NCBI GenBank assembly: GCA_947074265.1
Contig: CAMTPD010000175.1
Coordinates: forward strand, 1-5,063
DNA length: 5,063 nt
Source: an uncultured Porphyromonadaceae bacterium
Lineage (GTDB): Bacteria; Bacteroidota; Bacteroidia; Bacteroidales; CAMTPD01
Direction: 5' to 3'
The notes under the pieces are model-generated. The model searched no databases and was not told the DNA's origin. It saw nothing but the letters and a program-made list of their open reading frames with translations. Made by a program: the position numbers and the translations under genes. Numbering within the stretch: position 1 is the stretch's first letter; each line of letters begins with the position of its first letter. Shown piece after piece: positions 1 to 5,063 of this stretch.

Positions 1-25
1 AAGATATTCTTCGGAGCTTTTTTTA
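1..25 (+). terminator. Possible 3' half of an upstream terminator
   Basis: The window opens with a mixed-composition stretch (AAGATATTCTTCGGAGC) followed at once by a run of seven or more T. This is how the descending arm of an intrinsic terminator for a + strand gene ending just left of the window would look. The matching left arm would lie outside the window, so the hairpin cannot be confirmed. Confidence 0.3.
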
Positions 26-59
26 TTTCCCCCCATTCCATCCAATACAAATAAACCAT

Positions 60-67
60 TATATTTG
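60..67 (+). promoter_or_regulatory. Bacteroides-type -7 promoter box for the small lipoprotein gene
   Basis: TATATTTG matches the Bacteroides sigma-factor -7 consensus TAnnTTTG at every defined position. It lies 34 bases before the ATG, giving a leader of about 27 nt that is A/C-rich and has no Shine-Dalgarno sequence, as is common in Bacteroidota. No TTTG -33 element is seen at the expected spacing, so this is a -7-only call. Confidence 0.55.
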
Positions 68-101
68 AGCTTTCGGTTATTTAATCTAAAACACACAAAC
101 C

Positions 102-443
102 ATGAAAGCAAAACTAATGACCCTGCTATTGATGGGCCTTATTGCCACATCCTTTACCTCTTGCGACAAAGATCCTGAATACAAAGACGCTGTAGAGATC
201 GTAGACAAAACGAATATGATCAAAGATGTGATAGAGAAATCAAAGTATCATCGAGTAACGAAATGTCATATACAGATCGGATCAAACATTAAAGAAACCT
301 ACGAATACAGAGACGTAAGCTTTGAATCCAACAACACCGTCCGATTTGGAATAAGATATCTGTATGTCTCAGAACTTACACAAGTTATTTTCGAAGACAA
401 ATACAACTCTCCAAATGTAATTCCAACGTTCATATTTAAATAA
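102..443 (+). CDS. Small lipoprotein of unknown function (113 aa)
   Basis: I do not recognise a family. The N-terminus is a lipoprotein signal peptide: Met-Lys-Ala-Lys, a hydrophobic stretch at about residues 5-17, then the lipobox Phe-Thr-Ser-Cys with the lipidated Cys at residue 21. The residues after the Cys (Asp-Lys-Asp-Pro-Glu) are acidic and resemble the lipoprotein export signal that sends Bacteroidota lipoproteins to the cell surface, so a surface location is possible. The mature part has about 92 residues: a charged, probably helical segment at roughly 28-50, then alternating polar/hydrophobic sequence that could be beta-strands. It has no transmembrane segment or catalytic motif that I can name. 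The first ATG is chosen because it gives a complete signal peptide and sits 34 bases after a good -7 box. The gene stands alone on its strand and converges on the propeller lipoprotein gene, with a shared hairpin between them. It is probably real, but its role is unknown. Confidence 0.75.
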   Translation: MKAKLMTLLLMGLIATSFTSCDKDPEYKDAVEIVDKTNMIKDVIEKSKYHRVTKCHIQIGSNIKETYEYRDVSFESNNTVRFGIRYLYVSELTQVIFEDKYNSPNVIPTFIFK

Positions 444-462
444 AGAGACTATATACATCAAA

Positions 463-515
463 TAAAAGAGTCAAAGATATTAGATCCTATAATCTTAATA
501 TCTTTGACTCTTTTA
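463..515. terminator. Bidirectional intrinsic terminator between convergent genes
   Basis: A perfect inverted repeat of 20 bp has arms at 463-482 and 496-515 and a 13-nt loop. The right arm ends in CTCTTTTA followed by CTTTA. Read on the other strand, the other arm likewise ends in CTCTTTTA followed by TTTG. Each transcript therefore ends its stem in a U-rich stretch. It lies 20 bases after the + strand lipoprotein stop and 31 bases after the - strand propeller stop, so one hairpin can serve both genes. The stem is A/T-rich, and its strength comes from length rather than GC content. Confidence 0.88.
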
Positions 516-546
516 CTTTAAGCTACAAGACCTTACTTACGGCTTA

Positions 547-1593
547 TCAGCCAATGTTATATATAAAAATACAGCCTTCCGGATCGTTTCCGACACCATA
601 TAATAATTTAGCCTTAGCATCATAATCTATTGAAACCAACGGCACCTCCAATTCGAAGTGTGCTATAGGGGTTCCTACCCAATCATACTTTAACAGATGC
701 TGGCAATAGTGAGTATCTAAACCATGACTCTCTCGCGTACGTCCCGAGTATAACACATAAATAAACTCATCATCACAAGCAATATCGCAAAACCCCGTTT
801 TATGATTCTTAGTATAAGCAACTCCGGTCAACTGATTGGTCTCTATTTCGGCAGGAAAATAGTTTAACTGCACAATCTCAGTAAGCTTGTCCGAGACGCA
901 TTCGGAGATCGAAATAACAGCACCACATTTCGTAGCACAAGCAACTTTACGTTGATCAGGCTTTATCGTCAATAAAGTACTCATATAAACGATAGACTTC
1001 TCCAACTCTGTCAATTGCTCCTGTTCGGCAAACACAGGAAAGTCTAACGAAGAAAGTAGTTTATTGTCGCTGTCATAGTAATTAATCCACGACGTACGGA
1101 ACAAACCTGATGCAACGATATTCTCTCCGCGATTCGCAATGATAAAAGGACGATCCGTCTCCGACAGCTTTCTTTTTTCAGTTAGTTTAATTGTCGAACC
1201 TGCCTCTGAAAGCACCATTTCCTTTATACTCTTTCGTTGAATATCGTACAAAAGTATTTGATCATCCTGCAATTGAATACATCCCATAAGGACAACCTCA
1301 TTAGGGCCGTTTCCTTTTGGCACACCTTGATACACTTTATCTGTTGTAGTATTCCATATCTTTACCGTAGAATCATCCGATACATCTCTCAGGATATATA
1401 GATTATCCTTTTTATGGATATCAGAAGGCCTATAGATTCCATATTTTTCTAAGTCGTGTTTTTGAGAAACCTTCAATACCTTCTCCGTCTTTCCTGCAAA
1501 ATGCAGCAGAGGATCCTTCGGCAACGGAGATGAAGTACAAGCAGCAACCACAAATAACAAAAGAGATGATAAGCAATAAGTAATCGTTTTCAT
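547..1593 (-). CDS. TolB-like six-bladed beta-propeller lipoprotein (BF3164-like)
   Basis: This is a predicted outer-membrane-anchored or surface lipoprotein of the Bacteroidales six-bladed beta-propeller group (TolB-like propeller). These proteins are common in gut Bacteroidales and mostly lack assigned functions; they are thought to bind ligands or partners rather than catalyse reactions. The signal peptide has a hydrophobic core at about residues 8-17 and the lipobox Val-Ala-Ala-Cys, with the lipidated Cys at 19. The mature chain has repeated strand-turn-strand blades such as NLYILRD (64-70), QILLYDI (112-118) and EFIYVLYSG (276-284). The motif KGNGPNEV at 93-100 is a hallmark of this group, and the chain ends in a strand (CIFIYNIG) that could close the ring. 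The length of 348 aa is normal for the family. The mature part has eight cysteines, with CxxxC pairs at 219/223 and 269/273, which is many for an exported protein. The ATG is chosen because it supplies the signal peptide and lies 34 bases downstream of a -7 box. The ligand is unknown. Confidence 0.85.
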   Translation of the reverse strand: MKTITYCLSSLLLFVVAACTSSPLPKDPLLHFAGKTEKVLKVSQKHDLEKYGIYRPSDIHKKDNLYILRDVSDDSTVKIWNTTTDKVYQGVPKGNGPNEVVLMGCIQLQDDQILLYDIQRKSIKEMVLSEAGSTIKLTEKRKLSETDRPFIIANRGENIVASGLFRTSWINYYDSDNKLLSSLDFPVFAEQEQLTELEKSIVYMSTLLTIKPDQRKVACATKCGAVISISECVSDKLTEIVQLNYFPAEIETNQLTGVAYTKNHKTGFCDIACDDEFIYVLYSGRTRESHGLDTHYCQHLLKYDWVGTPIAHFELEVPLVSIDYDAKAKLLYGVGNDPEGCIFIYNIG

Positions 1594-1627
1594 GTGAAAT
1601 GGTTAACTATATATTTTTTCTGGATTT

Positions 1628-1635
1628 CAAAGATA
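1628..1635 (-). promoter_or_regulatory. Bacteroides-type -7 promoter box for the propeller lipoprotein gene
   Basis: On the - strand the sequence reads TATCTTTG, a full match to TAnnTTTG, 34 bases before the ATG at 1593. This is the same distance as for the small lipoprotein gene. The leader is A/T-rich with no Shine-Dalgarno sequence. No TTTG is found at the -33 position. Confidence 0.6.
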
Positions 1636-1756
1636 AAAATTAGATGTTAATCCCTCTCATAACTTCCTACATTTTAAAACCTTAGACTCATTAAGCTAAT
1701 AAAGCCACAATACTCAAAACATAAGGCTATTCCTTTTTTACACATCACTTATTGTA

Positions 1757-2042
1757 TATTTTGCGTTCTTGCATACTTAGTAGTCTTTTTGCGTCGAGGA
1801 TGTTTTCTCCTCCCGAAAACGCTATTTTCTTGCTCGTTTGTCTAAATATCCGACACAAAAAAATCTGACAAACTTCTTGCCAGATCGCATAACAGATTAC
1901 ACGACATTGATCTTGTTTACCGACAACATCTTTTGCCGCTTTCTTTTTATTCCTCAAAGCCTTACCGTTGCTTACTTCCTGCATTTGCCAACTCGTCGAG
2001 AATGGGCTGAGTCATTTCATCAGCTCATTGATACAGCCTCGT
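1757..2042. repeat. Decayed left flank of a 22-nt periodic repeat array
   Basis: No gene is recognised here. Cutting the sequence every 22 nt in the register of the core array (2043-2504) still brings out the same pattern in several units. The unit at 1801 carries CCCGAAAACG in phase with core units. The unit at 1779 has CTTTTTG in phase with the units at 2263 and 2307. The unit at 1867 has CTTCTT in phase with the unit at 2241. Others fit poorly or not at all (for example 1977-2020). Short opposing reading frames here overlap one another and have no recognisable protein features. Between 1636 and 1756 I see nothing beyond A/T-rich spacer. Confidence 0.45.
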
Positions 2043-2504
2043 TGCATTGTAACCCCGTTAACGTCACCTGCTTTTCGCAATAACCACAAACAGTTACCAC
2101 GAATACCTTTTTCACTCACCGTGAAGAGTATTTTCATTCTCCTCGAAGACTGTTTACACTCTTCGTGCAAACTATTTTCTGTTCTCGTGAAAACGTTTTG
2201 CCATCTTCATAAGAACGAAAAAAGGCCTTTTCAGAAACTTAGTTTGCTTCTTTCAAGAACCAAACAGCGTTTTTGGAAGAACCAAACGACCTTTTTACAC
2301 AAACCTTGCATGCTTTTTGACTCAAACTCACATAAAAACCGCAAAAACAACACTTTATCAGGCAATTATCCAAGCCGACAACCCACAAAAACCACATTTT
2401 CCCAACCTCAAAAATCAACCAAATCGCTCCATCTAGCATGCAAAACACCCCTCAAAACCTAAAATCAGCTCCATTTGTACTCCACAATAACTTCCCCAAA
2501 AACT
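2043..2504. repeat. Degenerate 22-nt tandem repeat array (core)
   Basis: Cut into 21 consecutive 22-nt units from 2043, the sequence aligns without gaps. In the first twelve units (2043-2306), hand counting gives T at column 8 in 11 of 12, A at column 19 in 12 of 12 and C at column 20 in 11 of 12. Columns 9-12 are mostly pyrimidine (TTTT, CTTC or TCTC), and columns 15-20 read GAAAAC, AAGAAC or CAAAAC. Several units are imperfect dyads, TTTTCAC...GTGAAGA, most clearly at 2109-2130. From about 2329 the T-tract half decays and the sequence becomes C-rich and G-poor, but the final AAAAC still recurs in phase at 2329, 2373, 2395, 2439 and 2483. Read on the - strand the recurring element is GTTTTTGnGG or GTTTTCnCGA. 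Because 22 is not a multiple of three, successive units fall in different reading frames, which argues against a coding repeat. The function is unknown. Confidence 0.7.
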
Positions 2505-2582
2505 CACTTATTGTAAATTACAAACTTCGATCTTTCTCATATCCGTTGTATTGTTATTGCACCGAACGTATCGGTATGAGCC

Positions 2583-2612
2583 TTAGTTTGAATATACATT
2601 TGCTTGTCTCAT
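2583..2612 (-). pseudogene. Possible 5' stub of a hipA-type toxin gene
   Basis: The stop codon of the HipB-like gene (TGA at 2611-2609) overlaps an ATG at 2612-2610 as ATGA, the usual layout for translational coupling to the next gene. The frame it opens, MRQANVYSN, ends at a stop after nine codons. That start resembles the beginning of HipA N-terminal-domain proteins, which follow y4mF-type HipB genes in Bacteroidales and typically begin Met-Arg/Lys-x-Ala-x-Val-Tyr. None of the later parts of HipA (the rest of the N-terminal domain or the kinase motifs) is visible in any frame before the 22-nt array begins. This looks like the remnant of a deleted or replaced toxin gene, but nine residues are weak evidence and the resemblance could be chance. 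Confidence 0.35.
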
Positions 2613-2812
2613 TTACTCATGTCTTTTACGTTCATTGTTATTTCAAGCCCCAATACTTCCGTGGTTTTACGCAGTGTATTTATAGAGGGATTGCCTTTTC
2701 CGGCTTCGATGCTTTTGATGATTCGCACACTTAATCCTGAATAATCGGCAAGATCTTGTTGTGTGAGCTCTAGCAATTGGCGTCGTTCTTTAAGTATCTT
2801 ATAAAAGTCCAT
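2609..2812 (-). CDS. XRE-family HipB-like (y4mF-type) DNA-binding protein
   Basis: This 67-residue protein is almost entirely one Cro/C1-type helix-turn-helix domain. Residues 1-14 form the first helix (MDFYKILKERRQLL). LTQQDLADYSGLS (16-28) gives the HTH scaffold helix and turn. VRIIKSIEAGKGNPSINTLRK (29-49) contains the recognition helix followed by the typical E-x-G-K-G-N-P-S segment, and the chain ends in GLEITMNV. The E-G-K-G-N-P-x-x-x-T-L pattern and short length fit the y4mF/HipB group, which act as antitoxin and operon repressor beside HipA kinases. This start is chosen because it begins where the domain begins and because the promoter and operator candidates lie just upstream. The frame stays open further upstream, but only through the terminator and into yfhO. 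No complete HipA gene follows: only a nine-codon stub overlaps the stop. It may be an orphan antitoxin or a domesticated repressor. Confidence 0.82.
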   Translation of the reverse strand: MDFYKILKERRQLLELTQQDLADYSGLSVRIIKSIEAGKGNPSINTLRKTTEVLGLEITMNVKDMSK

Positions 2813-2813
2813 A

Positions 2814-2829
2814 GTGCAAAATAGTGCAT
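2814..2829. promoter_or_regulatory. Putative operator site 1 of the HipB-like regulator
   Basis: GTGCA-N6-TGCAT is an imperfect 16-bp dyad lying between the -7 box and the start codon of the HipB-like gene. It has the same half-sites and the same 6-nt spacer as the perfect dyad at 2875-2890. The same bases also form a direct repeat, ATAGTGCA at 2811-2818 and 2821-2828, whose first copy runs into the start codon. A repressor bound here would sit over the start of transcription. Confidence 0.5.
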
Positions 2830-2837
2830 GTTTGCGG

Positions 2838-2868
2838 TAAAAATAAGAAGATTCAATAATATAACAAG
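2838..2868 (-). promoter_or_regulatory. Promoter of the HipB-like gene
   Basis: On the - strand, CTTG (2868-2865) is followed after 19 bases by TATTTTTA (2845-2838). This approximates the Bacteroides -33 TTTG and -7 TAnnTTTG elements at the normal spacing, with one mismatch in each. Transcription would start near 2831, about 20 bases before the ATG. The promoter is bracketed by the two GTGCA dyads, which suggests negative autoregulation. Confidence 0.45.
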
Positions 2869-2874
2869 CCATAA

Positions 2875-2890
2875 GTGCATTATTCTGCAC
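2875..2890. promoter_or_regulatory. Putative operator site 2 of the HipB-like regulator
   Basis: GTGCA-N6-TGCAC is a perfect 5+5 bp dyad just upstream of the -33 element of the HipB-like gene. Its centre is 61 bp from that of the second, imperfect copy at 2814-2829. Known HipB proteins bind paired palindromic operators as dimers (E. coli HipB: TATCC-N8-GGATA), so paired dyads around the promoter fit the family, with a different half-site. Confidence 0.5.
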
Positions 2891-2956
2891 ATTAAGGTTC
2901 TTTATTACGGCTAAGGCTCTAAGCAAAACAACACCGTTGCGTTGGCATGAAACAAA

Positions 2957-3003
2957 GAAAGCCCTTGCAACGCTCCGGAGTTCGGATTGTTGCAAGGGCT
3001 TTC
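2957..3003 (-). terminator. Intrinsic terminator of yfhO
   Basis: A perfect 15-bp stem with arms at 2989-3003 and 2957-2971 encloses a 17-nt loop that can itself pair TCCG with CGGA. On the - strand the stem ends in GGGCTTTC and continues TTTGTTTC, a U-rich tail. It starts 27 bases after the yfhO stop codon and separates yfhO from the HipB-like gene on the same strand, so the regulator should depend on its own promoter. Confidence 0.88.
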
Positions 3004-3030
3004 GCGTATAGAAATGTTTGATCTTATCGA

Positions 3031-5063
3031 TTAGGCATCGGCAGATGGTTTCTTGCTGCGACGGATTTCCATGATCGCGACTACGATGAAGCCGATAATG
3101 AGGAGAATCGAAGCGGCATAAGCCAATGTTTCTGTAACCTTGAGCGATTGCGGATCGAACGTGAACACGATTTCGTGCTGACCTGCCGGGATGATTAAAC
3201 CACGCAACAAGTAATCGACACGCAAGATAGAAGCGTCTTTGCCATCTATCGTCGCTTTCCATCCGTATGGATAGTAGATTTCGGAGAATACGCCCAAGCC
3301 TTCGCTCGTGTTGTTACTTGTATATACCAGCTTGTTCGGTTGGTAAGTAGTGAGTGTTATCGAAGCTGTAGAGTCTTTTCCTACCGCCGATGCTTTCAAT
3401 GCCGACTCGTACTCTTTGCCAACAATGGCTGTTGTTGCCGGATTGAAGTCGGTCAAGTCTACCATTTCATCGTTTGGTGTATCGGCCCACTTCACTTCGT
3501 TTACAAACCATGCATTGCCCAACGCATCGGGATTTTTATAAAGTGGCAATGTACCATCGCCTTGATCCGGAGTGATGATATATTTGGTATTAAGCATGTC
3601 GAGTACATGCTTGTTGCCATTTGATAACTGATGTTCGACCAAGTCTTGGAAACGACGAAGTTTCGCCGCATGGTATCCGCCCACCGATTTATGGTAGTAC
3701 GAAGTCATCGGGTCGTTGAAACTATTTACCGCCGTATTGTAAACGCGGTAGTTGAGCGACTTGTCTTTCAAAATTTCCTGATCTACCGGCGAAGGGGTGA
3801 ACGTTTGGTCTTGCACGCTTTTATTGTGGAAGTCTTTGCTGCTCAAGTAGCGTTTGTTTACGTTCCACATATCTACCGTACAAAGTACGATAAGTACTCC
3901 CAACATCAACTTCGCACCAATCTTTTGTTTTGCATACAGCCACAAAAGCACTGTTCCTAATGTGATGATGATAAAGCTACGCCATCCGTCCATCGAAAGC
4001 ACATACTTACGGGCAGTTTCCAGGTTCTCCAGTATCTCTGCCACCTGCGGATTATTTACAGCCTGAGGCAAGAACGCATTTGCTTCTTGCGCACTAAAGA
4101 AGTCGAAAAACAGGCCGGGCGCTACAGCGAATACCAAACTTGCACCTCCTGTAAGCAAGAAGCTGATTAATACATCGCGCTTGCGCTCGATCAATAGCTT
4201 CGGATTCTTTACGATTTCGTTCAAGCCCAATACGGCAAGTAACGGTATAATAAATTCAGGGACTACGAGGATAGAAGATACGGTTCTGAACTTGTCATAC
4301 ATAGGGAAGTAATCAATAAACAGGTTGGTAAACCACATCATGTTTTTACCCCATGACAAGAAGATCGTTAATACACATACGGCAAGCAATGCCCATTTGA
4401 GCGGTCCGCGTACGATAAACAACGATAAGATGAAAAGGAACAATACAAATGCACCGACGTATACGGGGCCGGAAGTAAAGGGCTGGTCGCCCCAGTACTG
4501 ATTCATCTGGCTCAACGTCTGACGATACTCGGGTTTGATTTGATCCATCGCTGCTTTGTCTTCAAGCAAATATCCCGTTGATCCTCCCTTTACATTGGGA
4601 ACCAGTAGCGTCCATGTTTCGTCTTTTCCATAACTCCACTGCACGATGTAATCTCTGTCGAGACCTTCGCTTTGAGCAGCTGGCGTTACATTGTCAGCAG
4701 CAATGGTAAGTCCGCCTTTTCCACGAATCGACTCCTTGCTGTATTCATACGTATGGTATAAGTTCGACGAGTTGATCGCAACCGCAATCAGTGCCGACAC
4801 CACCAGAATTCCACTCGCTTTGAAGAATGAATCCAGTCTTTTTGCTTTCAGATCTTGAATGAAGTAAGCAATCACAATAGCGGCAACGACAAACAGGAAG
4901 TAGTATGTCATCTGGATGTGGTTACTCATGATTTGGTACGTTGCAAACAATGCGGCAACGGCTCCTCCCAACAGGTATCTGCCTCTGTAAGCCCAGACAA
5001 TACCGGCTATCGTAGGCGGAATATAAGCCAAGGTGATAAACTTCCAAATATGCCCGGCTTCGA
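3031..5063 (-). CDS. yfhO: YfhO-family polytopic membrane protein (N-terminus outside window)
   Basis: This is the C-terminal 676 residues of a large inner-membrane protein. The frame is open at the right edge, so the true start lies beyond it; full-length Bacteroidales relatives have about 800 or more residues. About ten hydrophobic segments are visible, at residues of this fragment near 28-46, 53-68, 80-98, 201-218, 222-238, 264-283, 297-319, 361-377, 384-400 and 645-666. A soluble loop lies at about 100-200 and a large probably periplasmic domain at about 401-644. Blocks typical of the family are FPMYDKFRTVSS (252-263), SYYHKSVGGYHAAKLRRFQD (454-473), VLDMLNTKYIIT (486-497) and YYPYGWKATIDGK (596-608) followed by IPAGQHEIVFTF. 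The chain ends in a lysine/arginine-rich tail. YfhO proteins are GT-C-like; in Firmicutes, members help glycosylate lipoteichoic acid using a lipid-linked sugar. Bacteroidota lack that polymer, so the substrate here is unknown, and a role in envelope glycan transfer is inference. A terminator follows directly. Confidence 0.92.
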   Translation of the reverse strand, partial: EAGHIWKFITLAYIPPTIAGIVWAYRGRYLLGGAVAALFATYQIMSNHIQMTYYFLFVVAAIVIAYFIQDLKAKRLDSFFKASGILVVSALIAVAINSSNLYHTYEYSKESIRGKGGLTIAADNVTPAAQSEGLDRDYIVQWSYGKDETWTLLVPNVKGGSTGYLLEDKAAMDQIKPEYRQTLSQMNQYWGDQPFTSGPVYVGAFVLFLFILSLFIVRGPLKWALLAVCVLTIFLSWGKNMMWFTNLFIDYFPMYDKFRTVSSILVVPEFIIPLLAVLGLNEIVKNPKLLIERKRDVLISFLLTGGASLVFAVAPGLFFDFFSAQEANAFLPQAVNNPQVAEILENLETARKYVLSMDGWRSFIIITLGTVLLWLYAKQKIGAKLMLGVLIVLCTVDMWNVNKRYLSSKDFHNKSVQDQTFTPSPVDQEILKDKSLNYRVYNTAVNSFNDPMTSYYHKSVGGYHAAKLRRFQDLVEHQLSNGNKHVLDMLNTKYIITPDQGDGTLPLYKNPDALGNAWFVNEVKWADTPNDEMVDLTDFNPATTAIVGKEYESALKASAVGKDSTASITLTTYQPNKLVYTSNNTSEGLGVFSEIYYPYGWKATIDGKDASILRVDYLLRGLIIPAGQHEIVFTFDPQSLKVTETLAYAASILLIIGFIVVAIMEIRRSKKPSADA

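Noticed and set aside
1704..1740. Terminator-like GCC...GGCT followed by a T-run
   Set aside because: The stem would have only about 4-5 bp around a long loop, and no gene ends there on the + strand.
1757..2504. CRISPR array
   Set aside because: The periodicity is 22 nt with degenerate similarity spread through every unit. There are no near-identical repeats alternating with unique spacers, and no cas genes are present.
1745..2734. Several open frames of 69-164 codons on both strands in the gap between the propeller and HipB-like genes
   Set aside because: They overlap each other in opposite directions, have no signal peptides, domains or believable composition, and cross the 22-nt periodic array, whose unit length shifts the frame every repeat. 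They are best explained as chance openings in skewed sequence.
2813..3262. N-terminal extension of the HipB-like protein by about 150 residues
   Set aside because: The extra frame runs through the HTH promoter, the yfhO terminator and then antiparallel-frame yfhO sequence. The HTH domain begins exactly at the ATG at 2812.
3340..4066. Four + strand open frames opposite yfhO
   Set aside because: They lie entirely inside the well-supported yfhO frame, show no protein features and have no promoter; they are shadows of the real gene.
5029..5031. TTG at this position as the start of yfhO
   Set aside because: The frame continues upstream to the window edge with family-typical sequence (AGHIWKFIT just before it), so this codon is an internal leucine and the gene is cut by the window.
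1..5063. tRNA, rRNA, riboswitch, insertion sequence or integrase
   Set aside because: No cloverleaf with a T-loop GTTCRANNC-like core, no rRNA-like block, no transposase motif and no flanking inverted repeats with target duplications were seen on either strand by eye.

Overview
The window looks like chromosomal DNA from a Bacteroidales bacterium of the Bacteroides/Parabacteroides type. Three things suggest this: lipoproteins with Bacteroidota-style signal peptides, promoters that match the Bacteroides -7 box (TAnnTTTG) with A-rich leaders and no clear Shine-Dalgarno sequence, and a YfhO-family membrane protein whose sequence blocks resemble the Bacteroidota branch of that family. The genus is an inference.

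Layout. (1) 1-443: a short leader with a promoter, then a small lipoprotein of unknown function on the + strand. (2) 463-515: a perfect 20-bp hairpin that can terminate both this gene and the convergent gene that follows. (3) 547-1593, - strand: a 348-residue lipoprotein predicted to fold as a TolB-like six-bladed beta-propeller, with its own promoter at 1628-1635. (4) 1636-2608: about 970 bases with no convincing gene. Most of this (about 1757-2504) has a degenerate 22-nt periodicity, strongest at 2043-2328. (5) 2609-2812, - strand: a 67-residue XRE/HipB-like (y4mF-type) DNA-binding protein. Its promoter lies between two similar 16-bp dyads, GTGCA-N6-TGCAC and GTGCA-N6-TGCAT, which are good candidates for autoregulatory operators. 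Its stop codon overlaps an ATG that opens only a nine-codon frame resembling the start of a HipA N-terminal-domain protein, so this looks like an antitoxin that has lost its toxin. (6) 2957-3003: a strong terminator for the next gene. (7) 3031-5063, - strand: the C-terminal part of a large YfhO-family polytopic membrane protein, which runs off the right edge.

The genes do not form one operon. The two lipoproteins converge, and the regulator and yfhO are separated by a terminator. The most unusual content is the 22-nt periodic stretch and the orphan HipB-like gene with paired operator candidates and a stub of its partner. No RNA gene, insertion sequence, integrase or CRISPR array was recognised.
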